Origin: Gnetum montanum
Lineage: Eukaryota; Streptophyta; Gnetopsida; Gnetales; Gnetaceae
Length of the DNA stretch: 64,000 nucleotides
Assembly: GCA_015680685.1 (NCBI GenBank)
Contig: MNCI01027436.1
Location: 24,054-88,053 of the forward strand
Reading direction: 5' to 3'
Below the pieces are notes generated by a model. It was not told where the DNA came from. It saw only the letters and a list, made by a program, of their open reading frames with translations, and made no database searches. Shown here piece after piece: positions 46,112 to 58,590 of this stretch; the stretch's first letter is position 1, and each line of letters begins with the position of its first letter. The translations under genes were made by a program, and so were the position numbers.

Positions 46112-47859
46112 CTCACTATGCCTAGAGTGAAGAGTGATGAACTAAGAGGAAATGGAAAGGATGTGATAGCAAGGGGACTTGTGGATTCTCTTTGGTAACA
46201 TCTGTAGATGCTATCATGTAGCTTGGTTGTACTCATATCCTTGTAGATCTAATGAAAAATGGGAGTAAGAGTTGTGATAAAGGCACTTAATAAAGGAACT
46301 TAATGTTGTTCTACGGGGTTCCATTGGAAAGAAATGCATCCATGCCTAAAGGTTTGTGGCTTTTTTGGATCACTTTTGAAAAAGGAAAAGTGCAAAAAGT
46401 AGCTTGAAGAAGAAAAAGACAAGAAAAAAAAAGAGAAAGAAAAAGAAAAGCAAGAGGAAAGACTAAGAAAAATGTGTCGTAGAAGAATTTGAATCACTCC
46501 TCCCTTATGAAAAATGCCAAGTGATCATACGCCTTGCTATCATAATACTCTTATCATTGTCTATCATTGAAATGAAATAATGTGATGTTTGATCAAAGGT
46601 ATGGACTTGGTTTTGATCTTGGAGTGAAAAGGTAATCGTACTTTAATCACATACAACACTTAGGATTTATTGTGTCTAGGTTAAGTTACCTCACGTTCTG
46701 ATCTCTACAATCCCTTTTGTAATTTGTCTCATCTCATGGTCCAAGTACTTCTAACATGTGTCTTATGTGGCATAGAATTCATACCTCATGGTAGTGGTTT
46801 TTAATATGTGTGTGTTTTGTTGCATTCATGCAAATTACATTTAACCCTTCTAGTGCCTACAGCCATTTTAAGATGTGGTTATGCAACGGCATGATAGGTT
46901 GGAACCTGCTTTGGGGAGGCCCCACTTGCGTAAATTTTGTAATTTGTGTTTGTTGTACATCACCACATCATTTTATATCATCCAAGTACTTCCTTGTCAA
47001 ATCTATTCTTTTCTTTGTCATCATTTTATTGAATGTTTCTTAGAACCATTGCATGTCCTTTTATGTGTTACCTAAATAGATCAGGTCCAACATTACACTT
47101 TTAGGGTAACTTTCTTGAAAACTTTCTAACTCTAGAATTACATTAAGTGATGAATTAAACATTTATTAAAGGAAATGAGTAAGGTATAAGATAATCAAAT
47201 TTCTTTAAAAAATCTTATTGACAATTGGTCCATATGTGATTACAAATGGCCCCTAAAAGAGGACAGTAAGGAGGACCTTATCAAGATGTAACTAAATGCC
47301 TAAGAGGAGGTAGAGGCCAAGGACCTCATGTAGAACATGCAGAGCAAGAGGCATAATCATTCAACATCCATAAGGAAATTCCTGTCACTACACAATCTGG
47401 CCAAGCAGAAGGTGGAGAGGTCAGGGCTAGAGCCTATGAAGAGGAAAAATGGCTATTTTTTGCATAGTATGTCAAGACTAATCAAGTGTTCTCATAGCTA
47501 TCGTGTCCATGAAAAGTGCCAACTTCATTAAACATTGGAATATCAACATGGATGACTTATGATCCTTGAATAGAAGAGGAGAAATTTTAGGCACTTCTTC
47601 AATGGTATCAATATTAGAAGCCTAGAGTGCAAGACAAAGGAAAGGCACCCATGGAGGAGCCACCATCACTGGGAACCACATAAGTTCCACAAGTTTTTTA
47701 TTTCATGTCTGTGTCCAAATTTTGTTTAATCCCACATTGTGGCATGAAATAGTCCATGGTCATTTAATAATCCCATGCCTATCCACTATTTGTAATTGAA
47801 TGAACTTGTTCCTTACTTTGTTTAACTCGAGGATGAGTTTTTATTTAGTCGTCGGGGTA
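46112..47859 (+). other. Element D internal 3' part, with K/E-rich and MAPKRG-type coding relics
   Basis: It ends at the polypurine tract gtcgtcggggta (47848-47859). Near 46885-46930 'cctgctttggggaggccccac' matches the non-coding 3' region of A and B, so this is the right end of a plus-strand Athila-like element. Two features are not seen in A, B or C: a charged stretch at 46371-46480 encoding KKKKREKEKEKQEERLRKM, and a decayed frame from the ATG at 47247 (MAPKRGQ, then CLRGGRGQGPHVEHAEQEA) to about 47690 (KGKAPMEEPP). They may be relics of an extra ORF. The upstream part was separated by the insertion of C. Confidence 0.55.
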
Positions 47860-48767
47860 TGATAAATTGTGGTTTTCTAGGCCCCGATATTGAGTATGTG
47901 ATATCAAATACAAAATATCAGGTATGCAATATCGAGTAAAATATATCAGGTACATGATATCTTAGCCTAGATATGATATCCTATACACAATATCATGATT
48001 CCTGTGTTGGCCTATAAATATAGCACTCAGGTGCATGGGAAGGGGAGTCATTATAGTAAGTCTTTAGGGGGAGTCTTTTTGTCAGTTTTTAGTTAATTTT
48101 CAGTTTCTTTTCCCAAGTGCATGCCCAGAGTGTAATGCTTGTAATTGTATGGAACCTTTGTTCGAGTGTGACATACTTGGACATGCACATGATTGGTAAT
48201 AAAGATAAAGATTACTTCATCATTGCAGCATTCACTTAGCTTTTGTTTGCTCTAATTGTTAATTATATTATTGTTGTTTTCCTAGTTAATATTTTCTTTA
48301 TCATCATTTACTATTCATGTTGTTAATGCAGAATGAATACGTCTTAATCACAAACATTTAAGTGTCACTACGTGAAAACCTAGTAGCATATCAAGTAGTT
48401 CTTGAGTAATGTGCACTTGGTAATCCTAGATGTAGTACATGAAGTCCTAGATGCATATGTATGATTAAGGATGAATGCTCATCCCCCTTAGGCTAGCTTA
48501 GATTTTATTTCATATTGCTTATTAGTTTACTTAAGTGTTTCTCATTATCTTAGGAGTAGCATAGTATCAGAAATCGCATCATACACCTCACTTTGGACTA
48601 AACCATACATGACAAATCAAATACTAGTCAAGGTGGAAAGATAATGAACTACAATCAATGTGTAACTGTCTAGGTTCCACAACTAGTTTGTTTGTGGAGT
48701 TCAACTAGATTGCGCATACATGCTCATATTCATATGGCTGAGTGTCGGGGTACCTCACTGCTTATCA
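47860..48767 (+). repeat. Element D 3' LTR
   Basis: 908 bp, bounded by tgataaattgtgg and tgcttatca. It carries a gatatc/aatatc array at 47885-48000, a TATA box (cctataaatatagc near 48010) and a poly(A)-like 'ggtaataaag' near 48193. It is the same subfamily as the E LTR. It abuts E gag directly at ccttg. Confidence 0.85.
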
Positions 48768-51038
48768 CCTTGCATAGTATGTGGTGGCACTGGTGGTAAA
48801 GGATTTGGATGTTGGTTTGAAGAATCAGCTATTGATGGATGCATATATGAGTTTGGATTTGTCCTTGGTGATGTTGATCTATGGTACTTAGTTGGATGGT
48901 ATTGTGGAGTTCAAATAGCAGCATTACTAGGAGAGATTGGATGTTGTACAAAATATTCATATGGATATAGCTGCCTATATGGATATTATTGACAAGGTGA
49001 TGGCATGGCCAATGATTGGAATTATTGCCACTACTATTAGTACTACTCTTGTGGTTGTGGCAAAGCTTCACTAGGATAGTATGTTGGTTGTAAGTTCTAG
49101 TTGTAGTTACCTTAAGGATAATGTAACCTTTTGGGCATTTGTTTCTTAACAAATCTAGGATTAGGTGCATATGCCCTTGTTTCCTATAAATGTGCCATTA
49201 CTAGAAAAAATTCCTTAGGATGTTCATACTAACACTCAACCACTAAAGAAACTTTTCCATTTCATTCAAAATCTCTCTTCTTTATCTTGTCCTTGCCTTT
49301 TCCAAAGGTTTTCTTTGTTCTCTCCTTCACAATTTTCAATGTTGTTCCAAATTTCTCATTAACTAAGTTCCAAATTTTCTATTCCTTTATTGCAATGTTA
49401 GGTACATATTTCTAAATTGGTAGAGTCTTCTTTTAAATTACCTACTCTAAGGTTTCTTCCTGTTGGGTATCACAAATTCTTACATCTCTCTTCCTGATCG
49501 ATGGATCTTTGTCATGTTCTTTTGCTAGTTCTCTCTCTCTTAACTCATCTTCTTCCTTTGCCACATGGTCAATTAATATTTGGATGTGATGGGTAGTCAT
49601 TTCAAATAATTAGCCTTGGTCATAAATCTGAAGGGTCTCTCTAGTCTTGTTTCATAATCCATCTATAATGTGCCTTAGTTATTTCTATTATGAGAATCCA
49701 TGGCCTAGGCATTTGTTCAATAGTGAATAGTACTTGTCCATTACTACATCAAGGGTTTCATGAGTCCCTTTCTTCCATCATTGGATTTTTTTCCTTAAAT
49801 TGGACACTTGTAAGTAGGTTTGGTATTTGTCATTAAAGATCTCTAGCATGATACTCTATCTTCTAATTGAGTCAAGTTCAAGTGATCTTTACCAACTCTT
49901 AGACTCTTTCACTAGTGTTCATGGAAACAACTTCAACTTCTACCAATCACTTTAAATGTTCTTTAGGATGCAGGCATCATGGAAGGCTTGGAGGTGGTGT
50001 TGTGGATTAGCATAATGACAACCCTTAAATCCTGGCATGTTATTCATATCAAGCCATTTGATTGACTATCCATCACATGCCTAGTTGGGATATGTATAGC
50101 TTCCTAGATGTTAATCATGCTATGGGTTTCCATTAGGGGTTAATCATCATGATCAAGTTCATGTGCTCTATTGTAGCAGTGACTCCTTCTATGCTCATAA
50201 CTTTCTTAATCCATTCTTCAATCCCTGTGTCTTCTCATTCATATCCTTCATCTTCCTCATCTAAATACCTCAAGCAATAGTCATGGCGATTATTAGTTGT
50301 TCCCTTTTTCCATCATGGCCTTGGTGCCTTAGCCTCCTCCTATTAAAGTCCATTGATGATCATGAGGATGAGGATTAGGTGGTAGGAGAATGGTGTCAAT
50401 TTTTCCTCCTTTCATGATTTCAATATTCTTCTCTATAAGATCTAGCAAAAACTCTTGGCCTTGAGTCGTTCTTATACTTTAAGTTAGTTGCCTCCCTCTT
50501 AGGTATCAATGCTACGGTGGGATGCAATTGAACTTTAACAAGTTCCTCTAGTTGTATGATAGGTGTCTATGAATGGACTTCATGATTTTGGTGAAGTTAC
50601 TCAGTGATGAATGTGTCACCATCAAGCTCTTCTAAGATAATAGAAGAGTTGACATGATTTCCTTTATTTTGGACATCTTTGACTTCCATGGTAGCATCTC
50701 TCTTTACTTGCTCTTTAGTGGGATGATAGGGCCATGTCATGTGTTTGGTCACATGATACCCATCAAGTGCCTTACTTAGATTCATGTCCCTTAGAGTTGT
50801 CTAAAGCATGAGGAGTTTTAAGCACTCTAGAGGTAGAACAATGGAACCTTGGAGATCTCTCCATCTTAGTTACCTATCTTGATGAAAGATGAAAGTAAAA
50901 TTAGGATTATAAGGATTGTGATGAGCATGTGAGATCCTTGCTTGCATTGACATACTCTATTCTTCGTCATCACTAATTCTATCATTGCCTCTTTTTTGTC
51001 TTCTTGGCAGGTGATGAGGTATCCTTATTTGAAGCCAT
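48768..51038 (-). pseudogene. Element E gag (truncated at the D junction)
   Basis: It starts at the ATG at 51038 (MASNKDTSSPAKKTKKRG). The N-terminal block NPNFTFIFHQD is recognisable; a 62-codon frame at 50597-50785 follows (MNLSKALDGYHVTKHMTWPY). The capsid and LLEQ-EEEG regions (49500-50100), a decayed knuckle (CQYEHPKE-like near 49225, cysteines partly lost) and the Pro/His/Gln tail (48829-49170) complete it. The text stops at HTMQG exactly where D's LTR begins; protease and pol are missing. Heavily stopped, older than A and C by appearance. Confidence 0.75.
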
Positions 51039-51092
51039 GTTGGATATCTAGTCCTAGTCTACCATACATGTCTTGGACTCATGAAATCATCA

Positions 51093-51618
51093 CTAGGATT
51101 ACCACTTCTAAGCATACCAAGCGATAACACTACTAGATTATCAAATAATTATACTTGGCACTTGAAACTAGTTATATCCATGCTACTTACTTTCAACACG
51201 TAAAAGAAAGTGCTTGTAAAGTAGATGATAAACTATGGAAAACAAGAACAATTATTCTAAGTAAACAAAAAGAAAACTAAGTAGATGCTGCAATGATGAT
51301 AAGCAATCTCAATCTTTATTGCTGATCATGAATTGTGTCCAAGTACAATTCACTTGAATAAATCTACCATATAATCACTCAACACCAACCTATAGACATA
51401 CACTTCTAAGTACTAAAGACTAAATTCACAAAAACGAACTGAAAGAGTTTTGCTACTATGGAATGAAATCTATATTGAATCTGTGCACCTAAGTGCTATA
51501 TTTATAGGATGGCATGCATTCTGTGATATCACATATACATTGATACAACTAGTGCTATGATATCAGAGCATTGATATTGGAGTTATGATATCGTAGTGAA
51601 CCAAAACTTAATTTATCA
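51093..51618 (-). repeat. Element E 5' LTR, partial
   Basis: The distal part of an LTR ending 'aatttatca', with gatatc motifs at 51525-51600 and a TATA box (complement of 'gctatatttataggatg' near 51492). About 330 bp of the gag-proximal end and the primer-binding site are missing. Confidence 0.7.
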
Positions 51619-54600
51619 ATTGTATTTAATCAATTAAGAATATAAAATATTTAATTCAAAGAATTAAATTTAGCATAAATTTCGTCATTTCTAAATTTTA
51701 TAAAAGTTTTATTATGATATTGAATGTACTAAAATTTCATCAACTTAAAATATTACTCAATTGCAATGTAGAAAGGAAGATTACTATTTATATTTCTAGC
51801 AACATATAAGTGCAAATGGTTCAAAATAACATGGGGATTGAGATTATGATTCTTGCACTCTCTATTTACAAGCTTAATTACAAATACAAAGAAGAGTTGA
51901 AATGCCAATTTTCTATATTCATGGATATTTGCAAAACATTTTTAGGTTTAATATTAGACATAAAGGAAAAGGAAAGTTACTATGCTATATTTTTATATTC
52001 AAGGCCATTAGCAAAACTTTGATTGTTCTTTTTTTATGTTCAATTCTATTAGGTAAAAATGTATAAATTTAATATTTGGCATAAAAAATTATTATGTTGT
52101 GTTCTTATATTCAAGACTATTAGCAAAATATTTATAAGTTTAATTTCAAGTAGAAAGAAAAGATTTTGTACTTTGTTTTAAATGTTGAATGCTATTTGCA
52201 AAACATTTGTAAGCTTAATATTATGAACAAAGGAAATTTGGTTTATTATTTTTTAAGATTAAAAAAACTAGCAAAATATTTACAAAGTGAATCTTATATA
52301 TAAAGAAAAGTTACTGTACTATTAATTATATGTTTAAGACTATCATCAACCATTTCCTAGATGCAAATTAAAGTCAAATCTATCTATTTTTCATCAACAA
52401 ATAAAATTTTTATTCTTGAAAACTATAAATTATGCATCTAAACATAGTTGAAAGATGAAAATAGTTTTAAAAATCTTATTGCTATATTACATCATCAAAT
52501 TAAGTAATTGGTAATCTTTTACGAGATGATGTGACTTTTAGAGATGCTACTTGATGCATAATAATAGTTATTTTTCATCTAAAATTTTTAAGATATTTAT
52601 GTCATTTTCCCTATTTTACCACTTATAGGGTTTTTGATTTTAGGTGTTAGATCCCAAGAAAATATTTATTATGAACAAAGAAAAGTTAGAGTACATCATA
52701 AGCTTGACATTGAGTAGACATCATTGAAAAACATATATGAAAAGAAAAAAAAATTGTAATTTTAGAATAATCTACTCATGTGTATAATCTTAAAATTAAT
52801 ACTTTGAAAAAAAATAAGTAACGAAAATTAATTTTTAGTAGAGATGAAGGTCCTAATTTTAACAAAATTTACATCATTTTTCAAAATCCATATTTAAAAT
52901 TAAAATAGTAAAAGGATTTGAGATAGAGAGATGTGACTTAGTACCAGTATTTATGTTAAAGAAAGAAAGTGGTAGCACTTATGAAAGATCTTCGCCTCAT
53001 CACTTATTAATCTTACATAAAAAATCTTCACCATCAACTATAATTTTCTTGTCGACACTAGTTTTAATCTTTGAATTAATAGTATCCTTTTTAGATAAAG
53101 AAAAATTTATCTTATGAGCTATCTTTCCAGGCTACTTAATACTTTCTCTAATATTAGTGAAATTATGCATAGAAGCTTCTATCTTTGGAATTTTTATTAT
53201 GATATGATCATTCTTGTAGTTGATATTAATTTGATTTTTTGTATCTTTAATTTTATATTATTGATCATAAAAGGAAAAGTATTAAACAAATATTCTTCAC
53301 AATAGAAAATGTTTCAAGAATGAGGAAGATTATAATATGTAATTAGCTGAATATAAGTGTTACAACCTAAAATTTCACATAGGTTTAATTATTTGATTTA
53401 ATACATGTGATTATTTATTTAATTCTATCAAATGTATTTTAATATATTAGCTTTAATTTTTTAGCTAAACTATAGGATTATATTATTATCATTACTATTA
53501 TTTTTGTTGCTATTAGTTTCCTACATAAGTGAATACAATATTCTTATTAGGTTATCTTGTTAAAGTTTTGTATCCTCTGTTTTACTACTATTTAAGTTTA
53601 GCCTAGATATTCTATATATTTTATGATTAAATATCAAAATCTAATTACCTTGGAACTTTTTATTTTTGTCAGTTATCATATCTTTACAAGTATTTAACTA
53701 TGAATATTTTATTCTTTATGCACATTCAATTATGTATATTTATTCTTTATTATGCACATTTAGTTATGCATCTTTTATCCTTATTATGCACATGTAATTA
53801 TATAATACTCTATTCATAAAGAAATTTTGAACTCTAACCCTACTCAAATCATATCCCTTGTTACTTTTTATCATTAAACTAGAATTCAAAGTTCATTTTT
53901 AACCATAATTAAATATTGCATAAATTAGTTTTGTTAAGGAGGCACTTTAGGGTGATGTCTACCTAGAATTTAACCTTATCGATATGTTTGAAAAATTCAA
54001 AAGAATTGGTTTTAACCCTTGGTTCACTACAATTGGAGTTATGATTCTTGAGATATCATATTTTTAGTTTGCTAGAAATTCTATAAAAGTTTTAGCATTT
54101 GAACTGTATCACTAAGATAAGTGATGACCAAATATGATTTTACCATATCGATATGTAGTGGATTTGATAAGAATTCCATATATTCAAATGAAATTTGATT
54201 TAGAGTTTGTGTGTAGTTGTTATTAGTATTTGAACATTCATGATATTAGTTGTGAGGAAAGAGTAAGAAATGAGCTTACAAAAATATTTAAGATAAAAAA
54301 TAAATCAAAAATCAAATTGAACAAAAAGTATGTAAGGTGATCATGTGAAAGGTAATTTGGTAAGAAAAAGTAATATATGTTACCAATATAGCGTACATAA
54401 TATGCTTATATAAAGCATAGCATACATCATTTTTCTTTAATTTTGCTTCCTATTTTTTTTATCTACTACCTTACATATTTGCCTCAAGCTTTTCTATTTT
54501 TCAAGAATAAAAACTAACTTTTTGTCTAGTTTATTCATTTCTCAACCAATTTTAACCTAGCTTATTTATTCTATCTTTAAACACATATCCCCACATGTTG

Positions 54601-54776
54601 TGTTGCATGTAATTCTTTCAGTTATAAAAAAATTTGTGATCTTTGGTACATCTCATTTCGATTCATGGAGGATTTCTGATATGTTGGCTTAAAGTGTAAT
54701 GAAAATGAATTTTGGGCATTTTGGATGAGAAAGAACAAAAATAACAATATTTTGAAATCTCTAACAATACTGTAAG
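51619..54776. other. AT-rich interval with two tandem arrays, no gene seen
   Basis: Array 1: 51915-52340, about six degenerate units with 'gcaaaac/gcaaaat' at 51931, 52011, 52123, 52198 and 52271 (spacing mostly 71-80 bp) and the phrase 'aaaagttactatgct'. Array 2: 53707-53810, three units of 33-34 bp around 'ttattatgcacatt'. At 53955-54180 a weaker pair shares 'atatcgatatgt'. ORFs of 60-70 codons in this interval have no recognisable domain. Confidence 0.5.
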
Positions 54777-55708
54777 TAATGAGTGAAGAGGTATCCCTAT
54801 GACCAACCATACAAATCATAGAGCATTCACACAGTATCTGGTCAAATTCCATAGACTTTATCATTTTCAGTGCACTAGTCTTCTAGGAAGTGATCTTGCC
54901 TTAAGGTTAATCATTGTCTTCCCAATTACACTTGTGACATACACTAGGCTGGTTAAGTGTAATTGAGGCATTTCATTTTTATGATTTTGTATTTTATGGT
55001 TTGGTGTTCAAATGAAGATAAAAGTAATTAGATTAACTAATTTAAATTAACTAATTAACTAGTGTCTAACTAGTCCTAACATAAGCATTTGATTTCACTT
55101 TCTGCACACATCTTGAACCCACATATCCACTACTAGGTGACCAAGCACTATGCTACTAGACATACCAAGCAATAACGCTACTAGGATTACCAAGAAAATA
55201 TGTGTTATGCTTGAAGTTCTTGTACTTATGTGTTTAATCTATCTTTCTTGATTACTTCATTAACTTAATTACTTGAAGCATTTAATAAATAATTGAAAGC
55301 ATTGAATAAATAATTAAAAAAATTAAATGCATAAAAAAATATTTAATCTATCCAAAGTGCTCTAAGGTTTATCAGAAAGCTCATCTTTATTGTCAAATGC
55401 ATTATCATGCTCAGGTACAACAATGCTCAAATAAAGACTTGTACACTTAATGACTCCTGCTATGAGCACTTGGGAGAAAAATTATAACTTTCAAATGGAA
55501 AAACTACAAGAGCTTCATTGCAACTAAGATATTTACTACCATAGATATGGCTATTAAGCATGTATTTATAGCCAACTATAGAGACTACAACAATGGGGTC
55601 ATGTCGATGCATGATATGATGCATCAACTAGGTTGATGAACCGTGATATCGCATACGCAATATCGGATCAACCATGTGATGTCAAATACCTAATATTGTG
55701 GCTCGTCT
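54777..55708 (-). repeat. Element F: solo or orphan Athila-like LTR
   Basis: It starts taatgagtgaagaggtatccc (a TGATGAG start with one change) and ends 'gtggctcgtct'. It has the family layout: 'ccaagcactatgctactaga' block, 'aataaagact' region, TATA-like 'catgtatttatagcc' near 55560, and U3 gatatc/aatatc motifs at 55640-55700. There is no internal sequence on either side and no matching target duplication. It abuts LTR G in opposite orientation. Confidence 0.75.
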
Positions 55709-56432
55709 TCTTGCCTATACATAATATGTGGTGCCTTTGGTTTCCACATTAGAAGTTATTCCCTTAGCCAAACTCTTGCTAATTATTTCCTCTAAAGTTA
55801 GAATTATTTCTATGTGTTTGCAAGTAGGAGTCATAGAATGAATAGATCTTTGTTCAAGCATTGTGTACCTGAGCACACTTTGTGTATGGCAATAAAGACA
55901 AACTTTATGATAAACCTTGTAGCATAAAAAATACATTAATTAGTGTTACTTATTATTTAATGCTTTCCTAATGATTTCTCTCCCCTTAAAAATCTCTTAG
56001 TTAAATGTAGTCAGTATGACCGCTTCGAGCATGCGTGTAGCCTTGGTAACCCAATGATGATTAGCATTTGGTAATCCCAACAACATTGCACTGGTTTAGG
56101 ATGTGTACGGTGAGTGGGAATGGATACTAGTGCTAGGAGTAATTAAAACTTAGCTAATGAATAGTTAAATTAGATTAGTTACTAAGTTATCTATCTCCCC
56201 CTCCTTACTAGCACAAGATATAAAACACATAAAAGCCATAAAAATCATATGCCTTGAGCTTACTTAACCATACAACCATGACATATAAGTAAGTTTGGGA
56301 AGACAACGATTAATCAACCTGTTATTGTTCCACAAAGGTGCATAGGCACTTAGTCCCTGGAATTCGACTAGATCATGCATGAAATGCTTGTATTGGTATG
56401 GTTGAGTATAGGGGGTACCTCACTGCTCATCA
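55709..56432 (+). repeat. Element G 5' LTR lacking U3
   Basis: It aligns with the complement of the C LTR from the TATA region ('ttgcctatacataatatgtgg' versus ttgcctataaataagaggtgg) to the end 'cactgctcatca'. The first roughly 130 bp, with the gatatc array, are missing and replaced by LTR F. The downstream primer-binding site proves orientation. Confidence 0.8.
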
Positions 56433-56452
56433 TTGGTGCCATTTTTGGGGAC
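56433..56452 (+). promoter_or_regulatory. Element G primer-binding site
   Basis: ttggtgccatttttgggga follows the LTR end directly, the same tRNA-Asp-type layout as in element C. Confidence 0.7.
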
Positions 56453-56562
56453 TTAGTTGTTTGTGTGCTAAGTAGAACTTAGAAAATCATTTACATCATT
56501 GGAAAAAACCCTTAGGGTTGATTAAGAAAAATATAATAGTACATTGCACACTAAACAAGATA

Positions 56563-58590
56563 TGACGTCTTCTTCTTCTCACAAAAGCACTTCACCACCT
56601 AGGACTAACACAAGAAGCAATCGACGACAAGATATGCATGATGTTGATCTGCAAATTCCTTAACAATTTCGTGTGGTATATATTCATCTCAATGAATATG
56701 TACCTGACTTTACCTTTATTCTCCATGAGGATGAATAGCTACATTGGCATGACTTGGAAGGTAACATAGTATTACTTCTCGATCATTCAGTCCCAAGTAT
56801 GCTTCTTCATGCTCTCACGCGAATAGGCATACAACACTTACACGTAGAGTACATTGCATAGGACTATGATTCAAGAGACTACTATCCCACAAAAGCACAA
56901 CATCAAAGGGACTTGCAACAAGAGAGACATCATAAGTCCTTGAAGGGAAAATGGTCTAAGGATGCTCCCCACATTTTAAGCAAAATTGAAGGTGACAAAC
57001 CTACCTCAGGTAGTCACCCACATAATGATGTTCCTCTCCTTAACTTTGGCCAAGGGGTTGTGTATCAGGACCTTCATTCTACTATTCAAAACTCAGGTGC
57101 TAATACCAATAGACACAAAGTATCTAAAAAGGAATAAAGACACATGAAAAAGGTGGGCATTCTGATTGCAATCATGATCAAGGCAGAGACCACCAAAGAG
57201 AAGGTAATAGACACCATCATGGTGGTAGTTCTCCTTGTTCTTCATCTTCATCGTCCCCTTCATCCTCTCCTTCTGTGTCTGGATGTAGCCATAGAAAAAT
57301 AGATCATGATGATAAGGGAAAACAAAGTGGAAGTCATAGATGAGACAACCAAGATAGAGGATGAGGGCACTCTAGGGAATCATGCCATAGAAGAAGGGAG
57401 AGTAGGGAACCGTGTAGGAACCATAGATGCTATGAATGAGATGATCATGATGAACCCCTACTTGCCATGTAAAGCATGCTAGATATAACTGAGGTTGTGA
57501 AAGTTCTAACAAGGCATCAAAAGATAGTAGGATTAAGAGGTTAGAAATGAATAACATCCTACAATTTGAAGAGGGATATAACGTTGATCCTAAAAATCAC
57601 TTACAAGCATTTCATGATGTGTGTGCCTTGCAAAACATAGAAAACGAGTGGCAAAAACTTAAGTTGTTCCTATGGAAACTAATAAAAGAAGCTAAAAGTT
57701 TGTACTAGTCCATAGAACCGGAATCTATTTGTAGGTGGAGTACTATGTTAGAATTGTTCAATGATAAGTACCAAACGTACTCCTAAGTGTCTAACATGCG
57801 AAAGAAAATCTAAGGATGGAAACAAGTCATGAACCCTTGGATGCTACCATGGGCCACTATTATGCACTACTACATCATTGTCCTAGCCATGGTTATTCGT
57901 AGCGGGATCAACTACGCCATCTTGTAGATGGGCTTAGGTATGAAACGAGAAGAACCCTTGGGACTTATGGCCAAGGAAGGTCATTTGAGCTTAGGTTCCA
58001 TTAAATTCATAGGCTACTGGAGCAAGTTGCTAAGGAAGAAGCTGAGCTATGAAAAAGAGAGTGTGGAGAAATATAACCGAGATCCTTCCCTTCGAAAGAA
58101 AGGAGTAAGATTTTGTGAGTATGAGGAAGAGTCACCACTCGAATAGATGGTGAATAGGAAAACCTTGCCTATCCAAAAGTTAGCATCAGAAGTATCAACA
58201 AAGGTAGACTAAATGTTAGATTCCCTGGGTAGTAGGTTTCAAATTGTTCTCAAGGTAGTAGAGGAGTCTAGAGAGCAAGGTAGTGATCATGACAAAAGGA
58301 AAAAGAGATAAGTAGAAAATGCACGTAGCATGGGTAAGGATAAAGTTGCTATTATTGAAGAGGTTGATGATGATAGTGGATGCAAGATATGTCAATATGA
58401 CCATCTTAAGGGAGGTTGCCCTATGATCTCACATCTACAGGAGTCTAGGGTGTATACAATTAATCCACATTTAAACAAACAGCAAACATCCCGACGGTTA
58501 CCTTATCCCCAAGGTAACCCAAGGTAGTTTCACCAACTTTTAATGTATTATCCAAGTGGAACTCCACCATGAAACACCCAAGAAAATGCA
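56563..58590 (+). pseudogene. Element G gag
   Basis: It starts with MTSSSSHKSTSPPRTNTRS at about 56563, then VVYIHLNEYVPDFTFILHED and DHSVPSMLLHALTRIG. A 74-codon open frame at 56913-57137 follows, then a Ser-rich block (57230-57290). Decayed capsid region and VEKYNRDPSLRKKGVRF, YEEESPLE at 58040-58146 come next. The knuckle CKICQYDHLKGGC (about 58383-58421) has intact CX2CX3HX4C spacing. The text fades at about 58590 after LYPQGNPR-type and MELHH words; protease and pol are absent. Confidence 0.8.
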
